Notes under the pieces: model-generated | What the model was told of the DNA's origin: nothing | Database searches by the model: none | Seen by the model: only the letters and a program-made list of their open reading frames with translations | Made by a program: the position numbers and the translations under genes | Part shown: piece by piece, positions 1 through 5,786 of the stretch | How positions within the stretch are numbered: position 1 is the stretch's first letter | Layout of the letters: the number at the start of each line of letters is the position of its first letter | Assembly: GCA_044508835.1 (NCBI GenBank) | Contig: JBIQHD010000057.1 | Location: 1-12,746, forward strand | From: JAKFDI01 sp044508835 | Lineage (GTDB): Bacteria > Pseudomonadota > Gammaproteobacteria > Burkholderiales > Burkholderiaceae_C | Length of the DNA stretch: 12,746 nucleotides | Reading direction: 5' to 3'

Positions 1-842
1 ACGTTGCCGGTGCGCTCGCCGTTGCCGAACAGGCAGCCCTCGATGCGGTCGGCGCCGGCCATCAGCGCGAACTCGCCGGCGGCCGTGCCGGTGCCGCGGT
101 CGTTGTGCGGATGCACCGACAGCACGATGCTGTCGCGCCGCGCGAGATGGCGGTGCATCCACTCGATCATGTCGGCGAAGATGTTCGGCGTGGAATGCTC
201 CACCGTCGACGGCAGGTTGACGATGCACGGCCGCGCGGGCGTGGGCTCCCACACCGCGGTGACGGCATCGACCACGCGCTTGGAGAACGCCAGATCGGTG
301 CCGGAGAACATCTCGGGCGAGTACTCGAACACGAACGCCGTGCCGCCCTGGCGTGCGGCCAGGTCCTTGATGAGGCGGGCATGCGTGGTGGCGAGCGCGA
401 CGATGCCGTCCTCGTCGAGCCCGAGCACCACGCGGCGCATCACCGGCGCGATCGCGTTGTACAGGTGCACCACCACGCGCTTCGCGCCGACGACCGCCTC
501 GAAGGTCCGCTCGATCAGCTCGGACCGCGCCTGCGTCAGCACCTGGATCGTCACGTCCTCAGGGATGAGGTCCTGCTCGATCAGCAGCCGCACGAAGTCG
601 AAGTCGGTCTGCGAGGCGGAGGGGAAGCCGACCTCGATCTCCTTGAAGCCGATGCGCACCAGCATCTCGAACATGCGCAGCTTGCGGGCGCTGTCCATCG
701 GCTCGATGAGGGCCTGGTTGCCGTCGCGAAGGTCGACGCTGCACCACAGCGGCGCGCGGTCCAGCACGGCGTCGGGCCAGGTGCGGTCGCGCAGCGCCAC
801 GGGCGTCGTGGCACGGTACTTGAGATGTGGCTGCTTCAGCAT
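1..842 (-). CDS. leuA: 2-isopropylmalate synthase, N-terminal 280 residues (cut by window edge)
   Basis: LeuA condenses acetyl-CoA with 2-ketoisovalerate, the first committed step of leucine synthesis. The start ATG (840-842) follows a GAGG ribosome site with 6-nt spacing, and the product begins MLKQPHLKYR. The HMGL-like TIM-barrel catalytic domain is visible. The metal-binding DLRDGNQAL motif lies near residue 37, and the HPHNDRGTG motif near residue 243 supplies metal-binding histidines. It is followed by ADRIEGCLFGNGERTGNV, at which point the window ends. The early WPDAVLDRAPLW stretch resembles the long (about 560-residue) LeuA class rather than the E. coli type. The C-terminal leucine-binding regulatory domain lies outside. 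The gene is preceded by a leader peptide gene and a terminator, so expression is probably leucine-attenuated. The reading frame is intact. Confidence 0.95.
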   Translation of the reverse strand, partial: MLKQPHLKYRATTPVALRDRTWPDAVLDRAPLWCSVDLRDGNQALIEPMDSARKLRMFEMLVRIGFKEIEVGFPSASQTDFDFVRLLIEQDLIPEDVTIQVLTQARSELIERTFEAVVGAKRVVVHLYNAIAPVMRRVVLGLDEDGIVALATTHARLIKDLAARQGGTAFVFEYSPEMFSGTDLAFSKRVVDAVTAVWEPTPARPCIVNLPSTVEHSTPNIFADMIEWMHRHLARRDSIVLSVHPHNDRGTGTAAGEFALMAGADRIEGCLFGNGERTGN

Positions 843-864
843 GGAATACCTCGTCGAGTGTTTG

Positions 865-907
865 GCAACCAGCATCCGCAAAAACAGAACGGCCCGCTGC
901 TGGTTGC
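865..907 (-). repeat. 10-bp inverted repeat linking the terminator loop to the leuA 5' leader
   Basis: Positions 898-907 and 865-874 are perfect 10-nt reverse complements. In the leuA leader RNA the first segment reads GCAACCAGCA and the second UGCUGGUUGC. The first segment lies inside the apical loop of the attenuator terminator hairpin and the second lies just past its U tract. The pairing can therefore either compete with the terminator or form an H-type pseudoknot with it. The complementarity is seen directly; any function is inferred. Confidence 0.55.
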
Positions 908-919
908 ATACGGGCCGTT
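880..919 (-). terminator. Intrinsic terminator of the leuA attenuator
   Basis: On the minus strand, AACGGCCCG (919-911) and CGGGCCGTT (896-888) form a perfect 9-bp stem with a 14-nt loop, followed by CTGTTTTTG. It lies 28 nt after the stop of the leader peptide gene and 38 nt before the leuA start, which is where an attenuator terminator belongs. A candidate antiterminator pairs ACGGGTT (960-954, inside the leader peptide gene) with GGCCCGT (916-910), giving five Watson-Crick and two G-U pairs. That would consume most of the 5' arm of the terminator. Confidence 0.85.
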
Positions 920-947
920 GAGATCGGAAACGTGCAGACGTGGACGA

Positions 948-1007
948 TCAGCGAACCCGTGGCTCTCCTAGAAGAAGCAGTAGCGTGGTCGCGGACAGGA
1001 ACGTCAT
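948..1007 (-). CDS. leuL: Leucine leader peptide of the leuA attenuator (19 aa)
   Basis: A 20-codon reading frame encodes MTFLSATTLLLLLGEPRVR and then a TGA stop. Residues 9-13 are five consecutive leucines, encoded CTA CTG CTT CTT CTA. Four of those five are codons that the neighbouring genes hardly use, since they favour CTG and CTC. The frame sits between pssA and the leuA terminator. In classical attenuation of amino acid operons, ribosomes stalling at the regulatory codons favour an antiterminator, while finishing the peptide lets the terminator form. Here the candidate antiterminator segment (960-954) lies between the Leu run and the stop, so a ribosome reaching the stop would cover it. 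No Shine-Dalgarno sequence precedes the ATG, and the predicted transcription start is within a few bases of it, so translation may be leaderless. The frame is too short for ordinary gene finders. Confidence 0.85.
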   Translation of the reverse strand: MTFLSATTLLLLLGEPRVR

Positions 1008-1015
1008 GGCTTGCG

Positions 1016-1024
1016 AATATAGCA
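1016..1024 (-). promoter_or_regulatory. Extended -10 promoter of leuL-leuA
   Basis: The minus strand reads TGC TATATT: a TG-type extended -10 element plus a hexamer with one mismatch to TATAAT. It lies just after the pssA stop and 8 nt before the leader peptide ATG. I see no good -35 element at 16-18 nt spacing, which fits extended -10 promoters. The wider motif GCAGTGCTATATT closely matches GCAGTGCCATAAT before ilvB. A start site is expected near 1007-1011. Confidence 0.55.
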
Positions 1025-1035
1025 CTGCCGCGAAG

Positions 1036-1869
1036 CTAGCGGTGCAGCCCCTGCTCGTCGGGCTCGTCGGTGGAGGTGGCGATCAGGCTGACCGGGCGGC
1101 CCTTCATCTTCCTGTACGCATAGACGGCGTAGCCCGAGAAGCCGTAGACCAGGAACAGCCCGAACAGCACCACCGGCGGGTGGATGTTGATGATGGCGAT
1201 GCCCAGCGCAATGGCCACGATGACGATGAACGGCACGGTCTTGCGGAAGTTCACGTCCTTGAAGCTGTAGAACGGCACGTTGGTCACCATCGTGAGGCCG
1301 GCGTACAGCGTCATCGCGAACGCGCACCAGGCCAGCCACTCCACCTGCCAGACGCCGCGCCAGCCGGCGTCGTCCATCACCCAGATGAAGCCGATGATCA
1401 GCGCCGCCGCGGCGGGGCTGGGCAGGCCCTGGAAGAAGCGCTTGTCGACGATGCCGATGTTGGTGTTGAAGCGCGCCAGGCGCAGCGCGGCGCCGGCGCA
1501 GTAGATGAAGGCCGCGATCCAGCCCCAGCGCCCCAGCCCCTTGAGCGCCCACTCGTACATGATGAGCGCGGGCGCCGCGCCGAAGCTCACCATGTCGGAC
1601 AGGCTGTCCATCTGCTCGCCGAAGGCGCTCTGCGTGTTGGTCATGCGCGCCACGCGGCCGTCCAGGCTGTCGAGCACGGCGGCGAGGAAGATGCCGATGG
1701 CCGCCTGCTCGAAGCGCCCGTTCATCGCCATCACCACGGCATAGAAGCCGGCGAACAGCGCGGCGAGCGTGAACAGGTTGGGCAGGATGTAGATGCCCTT
1801 GCGGCGCGGGCGAGCGGCCGGCTCCTCGCTCTCGGGCGCGGCATGGGCTCCGTCGTGCATGGCGCTCAT
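1036..1869 (-). CDS. pssA: CDP-diacylglycerol--serine O-phosphatidyltransferase (277 aa)
   Basis: PssA makes phosphatidylserine from CDP-diacylglycerol and serine, the entry to phosphatidylethanolamine, in the inner membrane. The CDP-alcohol phosphotransferase signature is complete: D70 G71, A74 R75, G84, D88 and D92, fitting DGx2ARx8Gx3Dx3D. A basic stretch (PRRKGIYILPNLFT) precedes the first helix. Several hydrophobic segments follow, at about residues 30-48, 55-66, 105-120, 135-147, 160-176 and two more near 205-245. This is the membrane-integral subclass II type, not the E. coli phospholipase-D-like type. The chosen ATG (1869) is the first in frame after the ilvC terminator; a second ATG three codons on (1860) is equally possible, as neither has a clear ribosome site. 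The gene sits between ilvC and leuA. A phosphatidylserine decarboxylase gene (psd), a frequent partner in related bacteria, is not present here. Confidence 0.93.
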   Translation of the reverse strand: MSAMHDGAHAAPESEEPAARPRRKGIYILPNLFTLAALFAGFYAVVMAMNGRFEQAAIGIFLAAVLDSLDGRVARMTNTQSAFGEQMDSLSDMVSFGAAPALIMYEWALKGLGRWGWIAAFIYCAGAALRLARFNTNIGIVDKRFFQGLPSPAAAALIIGFIWVMDDAGWRGVWQVEWLAWCAFAMTLYAGLTMVTNVPFYSFKDVNFRKTVPFIVIVAIALGIAIINIHPPVVLFGLFLVYGFSGYAVYAYRKMKGRPVSLIATSTDEPDEQGLHR

Positions 1870-1921
1870 TCGGACTGGGTTCGCAAGGTGTGCATCATCG
1901 CGGGAGGATAGCGCAGCGCCC

Positions 1922-1953
1922 AAAGAAAAAGCCGCCAGGTCGCCCTCGCGGCT
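1922..1953 (-). terminator. Intrinsic terminator after ilvC
   Basis: On the minus strand, AGCCGC (1953-1948) pairs with GCGGCT (1935-1930). A single G-G mismatch and AGG/CCT extend the stem to a GCGA tetraloop of GNRA type, followed by TTTTCTTT. It lies 47 nt past the ilvC stop and 52 nt before pssA. It should end the ilvBHC transcript and make pssA depend on its own promoter or on read-through. Confidence 0.85.
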
Positions 1954-2000
1954 TCCATGGACCCGGGCGCAGCAAACGGCGCGCCCGGTGCCGCCACCGG

Positions 2001-3017
2001 TCAGTTCTTGCTCTGGTCGACGAGGCGGTTCTTCTTGATCCAGGGCATCATGGCGCGCAGCTGCTCGCCCACCACCTCGATCTGGTGCTCGGCCGTCAGG
2101 CGGCGGCGCGACTGCAGCGTCGGCGCACCGGCCTTGTTCTCCACGATGAAGCTCTTGGCGTACTCGCCGGTCTGGATGTCCTTGAGCGCCTTGCGCATGG
2201 CGTTCTTGGTCTCTTCGGTGACGATCCTCGGGCCGGTCACGTACTCGCCGTACTCGGCGTTGTTCGAGATCGAGTAGTTCATGTTGGCGATGCCGCCTTC
2301 GTAGATCAGGTCGACGATCAGCTTGAGCTCGTGCAGGCACTCGAAGTAGGCCATCTCCGGCGCGTAGCCCGCTTCGGTCAGCGTCTCGAAGCCGGCCTTG
2401 ATCAGCTCGACGGTGCCGCCGCACAGCACGGCCTGCTCGCCGAACAGGTCGGTCTCGGTCTCCTCGCGGAAGTTGGTCTCGATCACGCCGGCCTTGCCGC
2501 CGCCGTTGGCCGCGGCGTAGCTCAGCGCCAGGTCGCGCGCCTTGCCGGAGCGGTCGGCATGCACGGCGATCAGGTGCGGCACGCCGCCGCCCTGCGTGTA
2601 GGTGGAGCGCACGGTGTGGCCCGGCGCCTTGGGCGCGACCATCCACACGTCGAGGTCGGCGCGCGGCACGACCTGGCCGTAGTGCACGTTGAAGCCGTGC
2701 GCGAAGGCGAGCGAGGCGCCCTGCTTGATGTGGGGCTCGACCTCGGTCCGGTAGACCTCGGCGATCTGCTCGTCGGGCAGCAGGATCATCACCACGTCGG
2801 CGGCCTTCACGGCCTCGGCGACTTCCATCACCCTGAGCCCGGCCTTCTCGGCCTTGCCCCAGCTCGCGCCGCTCCTGCGCAGGCCGACGGTGACCTTCAC
2901 GCCGCTGTCGTTCAGGTTCTGCGCGTGCGCATGGCCCTGCGAGCCGTAGCCGATGATGGTGACGTTCTTGCCCTTGACGAGGCTGAGGTCCGCGTCCTTG
3001 TCGTAATAAACCTTCAT
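2001..3017 (-). CDS. ilvC: Ketol-acid reductoisomerase, class I (338 aa)
   Basis: IlvC isomerises and reduces 2-acetolactate or 2-aceto-2-hydroxybutyrate to the dihydroxy acids of the valine and isoleucine pathways, using NADPH and Mg2+. The product begins MKVYYDKDADLSLVKGK and is 338 residues, the standard class I length. The Rossmann motif GYGSQGHAHAQNL starts at residue 23. LRRSGASW is the expected phosphate-binding loop of NADPH-using enzymes. The knotted C-terminal domain carries the metal ligands in ETDLFGEQ (Asp and Glu) and the glutamates of YFECLHELKLIVDLIYEGG. The ATG at 3017 was chosen over one 14 codons upstream because AGGAGAGA lies just before it and MKVYYD is the usual family start. 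The gene follows ilvH by 38 nt and ends in a clear terminator. Confidence 0.98.
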   Translation of the reverse strand: MKVYYDKDADLSLVKGKNVTIIGYGSQGHAHAQNLNDSGVKVTVGLRRSGASWGKAEKAGLRVMEVAEAVKAADVVMILLPDEQIAEVYRTEVEPHIKQGASLAFAHGFNVHYGQVVPRADLDVWMVAPKAPGHTVRSTYTQGGGVPHLIAVHADRSGKARDLALSYAAANGGGKAGVIETNFREETETDLFGEQAVLCGGTVELIKAGFETLTEAGYAPEMAYFECLHELKLIVDLIYEGGIANMNYSISNNAEYGEYVTGPRIVTEETKNAMRKALKDIQTGEYAKSFIVENKAGAPTLQSRRRLTAEHQIEVVGEQLRAMMPWIKKNRLVDQSKN

Positions 3018-3055
3018 GGTCTCTCCTAAAAATCCCTGGTGAATGCGGGCCGAAG

Positions 3056-3547
3056 TCAAATGCGCAGGATGCGCTCGCCGCGACCGATCCCGCTGGTGCC
3101 GGTGCGCACGGTTTCCAGAATGGCGCCGCGGTCGATGGCCTCGATGAAGGCATCGAGCTTGCTCGCGTCGCCGGTCAACTCGATGGTGTAGCTCTTCTCG
3201 GTCACGTCGATGATGCGGCCGCGGAAGATGTCGGCCATGCGCTTCATCTCGTCGCGCTCCTTGCCGACGGCGCGCACCTTGATGAGCATGAGCTCGCGCT
3301 CGGTGTAGGCGCCTTCGGTCAGGTCGACCACCTTCACCACTTCGATGAGCCGGTTCAGGTGCTTGGTGATCTGCTCGATCACGTCGTCCGAGCCGGTGGT
3401 GACGATGGTCATGCGCGACAGCGACGGGTCCTCCGTCGGCGCGACCGTCAGGCTCTCGATGTTGTAGCCGCGGGCGGAGAACAGGGCCACCACGCGGGAA
3501 AGCGCACCCGGCTCGTTCTCGAGCAGCAGGGCAATGATGTGTTTCAT
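3056..3547 (-). CDS. ilvH: Acetolactate synthase small (regulatory) subunit (163 aa)
   Basis: IlvH binds the catalytic IlvB/IlvI subunit, activates it, and gives feedback inhibition by valine. The N-terminal ACT domain (about residues 1-78) begins MKHIIALLLENEPGALSRVV. It contains the N11-x-P13-G14 turn that forms part of the valine site in characterised IlvH proteins. The C-terminal domain (about 80-160) includes ELMLIKV and GRIIDVTEKSYTIELTG. The length matches E. coli IlvH (163 aa). The ribosome site is weak (GGAAC upstream). An unusually long 164-nt gap with strong secondary structure separates it from ilvB, so its translation or transcription may be controlled separately. Confidence 0.97.
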   Translation of the reverse strand: MKHIIALLLENEPGALSRVVALFSARGYNIESLTVAPTEDPSLSRMTIVTTGSDDVIEQITKHLNRLIEVVKVVDLTEGAYTERELMLIKVRAVGKERDEMKRMADIFRGRIIDVTEKSYTIELTGDASKLDAFIEAIDRGAILETVRTGTSGIGRGERILRI

Positions 3548-3574
3548 GTGTCGTTCCAGCGCGCTCTTCAGGAC

Positions 3575-3702
3575 GCCGGCGGTAACCGGCGGCCCTTGGC
3601 CACGCTGTCCGTGGTCAGAGAAAGAATGAATCGCCGAAGCTGCGGCGCGCCTTCGGCCGGCGGGCCGGGCAGCGCGCGGTAACGCCCTGCCCCCTGCCGG
3701 CC
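3575..3702 (-). promoter_or_regulatory. Candidate structured RNA leader of ilvH in the ilvB-ilvH gap
   Basis: The 164-nt gap (3548-3711) has no credible gene but folds readily on the minus strand. Hairpin A has 7-bp outer arms (3702-3696 with 3661-3655), a 6-bp inner stem GGGCAG/CTGCCC (3692-3687 with 3672-3667) and a small GCG/CGC top. Hairpin B is GCCGAAG/CTTCGGC (3657-3651 with 3639-3633), followed by a pyrimidine-rich run. Hairpin C is CCACG/CGTGG (3614-3610 with 3604-3600). Hairpin D is GCCGG/CCGGC (3590-3586 with 3579-3575). The 8-mer GTTACCGC occurs in the top of both A (3683-3676) and D (3586-3579). A betaproteobacterial ilvH RNA motif has been described by comparative genomics; whether this is a member cannot be decided here. 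Confidence 0.45.
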
Positions 3703-3711
3703 TTCAGCGCG

Positions 3712-5526
3712 TCACAGGTCTTCGGACCCCAGCAGCATCTCGCTGATGCCCTTGCCCGCCTGCACCATCGGCCAGACGTTCTCGGTCGGGTCGGTGCGCA
3801 CGTCGAGGAAGACCGTGCGGTCCTTGAGCTTGATGGCCTCGCGCAGCGCCGGCTCCACGTCGCCCGGCTTCTCGATCTTCAGGCCGACGTGGCCGTAGGC
3901 CTCGGCCAGCTTCACGAAGTCGGGCAGCGCGTCCATGTAGCTGTGCGAGTAGCGGCCGCCGTAGTCGAGCTCCTGCCACTGCCGCACCATGCCGAGGTAG
4001 CGGTTGTTCAGCGAGACGATCTTCACCGGCGTCTTGTACTGGAAGCAGGTGGAGAGCTCCTGGATGCACATCTGGATCGAGCCTTCGCCGGTGATGCAGA
4101 ACACGTCCGACTCGGGCTTGGCGAGCTTGATGCCCATCGCGTACGGCAGGCCCACGCCCATGGTGCCGAGGCCCCCGGAGTTGATCCAGCGGCGCGGCTG
4201 GTCGAAGCGGTAGAACTGCGCCGCCCACATCTGGTGCTGGCCGACGTCGGAGGTGATGTAGGTGTCGCGGTCCTTCGTCAGCTCCCACAGGGTCTCGACC
4301 ACGTACTGCGGCTTGATGACCTCGGTGCTGGCCTTGTACTTCAGGCACTCGCGCTTGCGCCATTCGTTGATCTGGCTCCACCAGGCCGACAGCACGGCGG
4401 TGTCGGGCCTGGCCTGCGCCTCCCTGACCTGCGAGATCAGCTCCTGCAGCACGTCCTTCACGTCGCCGACGATGGGGATGTCGACCTTCACGCGCTTGGA
4501 GATCGACGACGGGTCGATGTCCACGTGGATGATCTTGCGCGCCACCGAGGCGAAGTGCTGCGGGTTGCCGATCACGCGGTCGTCGAAGCGCGCGCCCACC
4601 GCCAGCAGGACGTCGCAGTTCTGCATCGTCATGTTGGCCTCGTAGGTGCCGTGCATGCCCAGCATGCCGAGGAACCTCGGGTCGCTCGCGGGCACGGCGC
4701 CCAGGCCCATCAGCGTGTGGGTGCAGGGGTAGCCCAGCAGCTCGACCAGCTCGCGCAGCTCGGCCGAGGCGTTGCCCAGGACGACGCCGCCGCCGGTATA
4801 GATGTACGGCCGCTTGGCGGCCAGCAGCAGCTGCACCGCCTTGCGGATCTGCCCGCCGTGGCCCTTGCGCACCGGGTTGTAGGAGCGCATCTCCACGCTC
4901 GCCGGGTACTGGAACGGCGCGGTCTTGAGCGACACGTCCTTCGGGATGTCGACGACCACCGGCCCCGGGCGCCCGGTGCGCGCGATGTGGAAGGCCTTCT
5001 TGATCGTGCCGGCGAGCTCGCGCACGTCCTTCACGAGGAAGTTGTGCTTGACGATCGGGCGGGTGATGCCGACGGTGTCGCATTCCTGGAAGGCGTCGAG
5101 GCCGATGGCGGCCGTCGGCACCTGCCCGGTGATGATCACCATCGGGATCGAGTCCATGTAGGCCGTCGCGATGCCGGTCACGGCGTTCGTCACGCCGGGG
5201 CCCGAGGTGACCAGCGCCACGCCGACCTCGCCGGTGGCGCGCGCATAGCCGTCGGCCGCGTGCACCGCCGCCTGCTCGTGGCGCACGAGCACGTGCTCGA
5301 TGCTTTCCTGCTTGTACAGGGCGTCGTAGATGTAGAGGACCGCGCCGCCGGGGTAGCCCCAGACGAACTTGACGCCTTCGGCCTGAAGGCTGCGGACCAG
5401 GATTTCCGACCCGTTGGGATCGGCGGGAGCTTGGGAGGGGTGCGGTTGTGCCGAAGCGGCACGCTTGATTTCCGCGGCAGACATGTCCATGTTGAACCTT
5501 TGCGAATTTCTCTGACGAAAAACCAT
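3712..5526 (-). CDS. ilvB: Acetolactate synthase large (catalytic) subunit (604 aa)
   Basis: This ThDP- and FAD-dependent enzyme joins two pyruvates to 2-acetolactate, or pyruvate and 2-ketobutyrate to 2-aceto-2-hydroxybutyrate. The N-terminal ThDP domain (about 38-200) has YPGGAVLYIYDAL and the catalytic glutamate E84 in VLVRHEQAA. The central FAD-associated domain spans about 225-370, and the C-terminal ThDP domain about 400-580. The Mg2+-ThDP motif reads GEGSIQMCIQ and then LNNRYLGMV, with Glu where most relatives have Asp (GDG). The closest named family member by eye is E. coli IlvI (LNNRYLGMV, SYMDALPDFVKLAEAYGHVG). The ATG at 5526 has GGAGG 7 nt upstream. Starts at 5490 (MDMSAAEIKR) or 5484 would give a more usual N-terminus and cannot be excluded. 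It heads the ilvBHC operon, behind an internal leader terminator. Confidence 0.96.
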   Translation of the reverse strand: MVFRQRNSQRFNMDMSAAEIKRAASAQPHPSQAPADPNGSEILVRSLQAEGVKFVWGYPGGAVLYIYDALYKQESIEHVLVRHEQAAVHAADGYARATGEVGVALVTSGPGVTNAVTGIATAYMDSIPMVIITGQVPTAAIGLDAFQECDTVGITRPIVKHNFLVKDVRELAGTIKKAFHIARTGRPGPVVVDIPKDVSLKTAPFQYPASVEMRSYNPVRKGHGGQIRKAVQLLLAAKRPYIYTGGGVVLGNASAELRELVELLGYPCTHTLMGLGAVPASDPRFLGMLGMHGTYEANMTMQNCDVLLAVGARFDDRVIGNPQHFASVARKIIHVDIDPSSISKRVKVDIPIVGDVKDVLQELISQVREAQARPDTAVLSAWWSQINEWRKRECLKYKASTEVIKPQYVVETLWELTKDRDTYITSDVGQHQMWAAQFYRFDQPRRWINSGGLGTMGVGLPYAMGIKLAKPESDVFCITGEGSIQMCIQELSTCFQYKTPVKIVSLNNRYLGMVRQWQELDYGGRYSHSYMDALPDFVKLAEAYGHVGLKIEKPGDVEPALREAIKLKDRTVFLDVRTDPTENVWPMVQAGKGISEMLLGSEDL

Positions 5527-5533
5527 CGGTGCG

Positions 5534-5538
5534 CCTCC
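5534..5538 (-). promoter_or_regulatory. Ribosome binding site supporting the upstream ilvB start
   Basis: GGAGG lies 7 nt before the ATG at 5526, a far better site than the AAGG before the alternative ATG at 5490. It overlaps GCGCGCGG (5544-5537), which is perfectly complementary to CCGCGCGC (5607-5600) at the foot of the leader terminator. The site could therefore be masked when the terminator is not formed. Confidence 0.5.
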
Positions 5539-5576
5539 GCGCGCTCTCTTGAAGCGGCCTTGGCACCTGCGCGGTC

Positions 5577-5603
5577 AAAAAACAGGCGCCCGGGGTCGGG
5601 CGC
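5577..5603 (-). terminator. Intrinsic terminator inside the ilvB leader (candidate attenuator)
   Basis: GCGCCCG (5603-5597) and CGGGCGC (5592-5586) form a perfect 7-bp GC stem with a 4-nt loop, followed by CTG and six T residues on the minus strand. No minus-strand gene lies upstream for it to terminate, because the next gene (5787) is divergent. It sits 50 nt before the ilvB start. It is therefore best read as a conditional terminator in the ilvB 5' leader. No leader peptide rich in Val, Leu or Ile is visible between the candidate promoter and the stem. Confidence 0.75.
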
Positions 5604-5635
5604 GCGGTCAGTGACCATACTTTGTGCGAGGCGGA

Positions 5636-5644
5636 ATTATGGCA
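5636..5644 (-). promoter_or_regulatory. Extended -10 promoter of ilvBHC
   Basis: The minus strand reads TGC CATAAT, an extended -10 with one mismatch in the hexamer, set in GCAGTGCCATAAT. This closely matches the leuA promoter motif. No convincing -35 is present. A start near 5627-5631 would leave only about 25 nt before the terminator stem. Confidence 0.45.
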
Positions 5645-5786
5645 CTGCACAACGCGCCGGCGGCGCCTGCGATTCATCCGAACGGCGGCGATGGATAATC
5701 CGGCGCGACGTCCGGGCGCATCCACCCGGCCCGTGGCGCCCCTCCCGCGCACGGCGTGAACCCGGCCGCTCCGCGGCCCCTGCCCC

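Noticed and set aside
1036..3153. Apparent 705-codon fusion running from the ilvH region into pssA
   Set aside because: The upstream part is an out-of-frame translation of ilvC and ilvH and crosses a terminator. Only the part from 1869 onward is PssA.
5577..5760. Search for a branched-chain leader peptide before ilvB
   Set aside because: The short frames here (for example one beginning MNRRRRRRVV) have no Val/Leu/Ile run and no suitable stop before the terminator.
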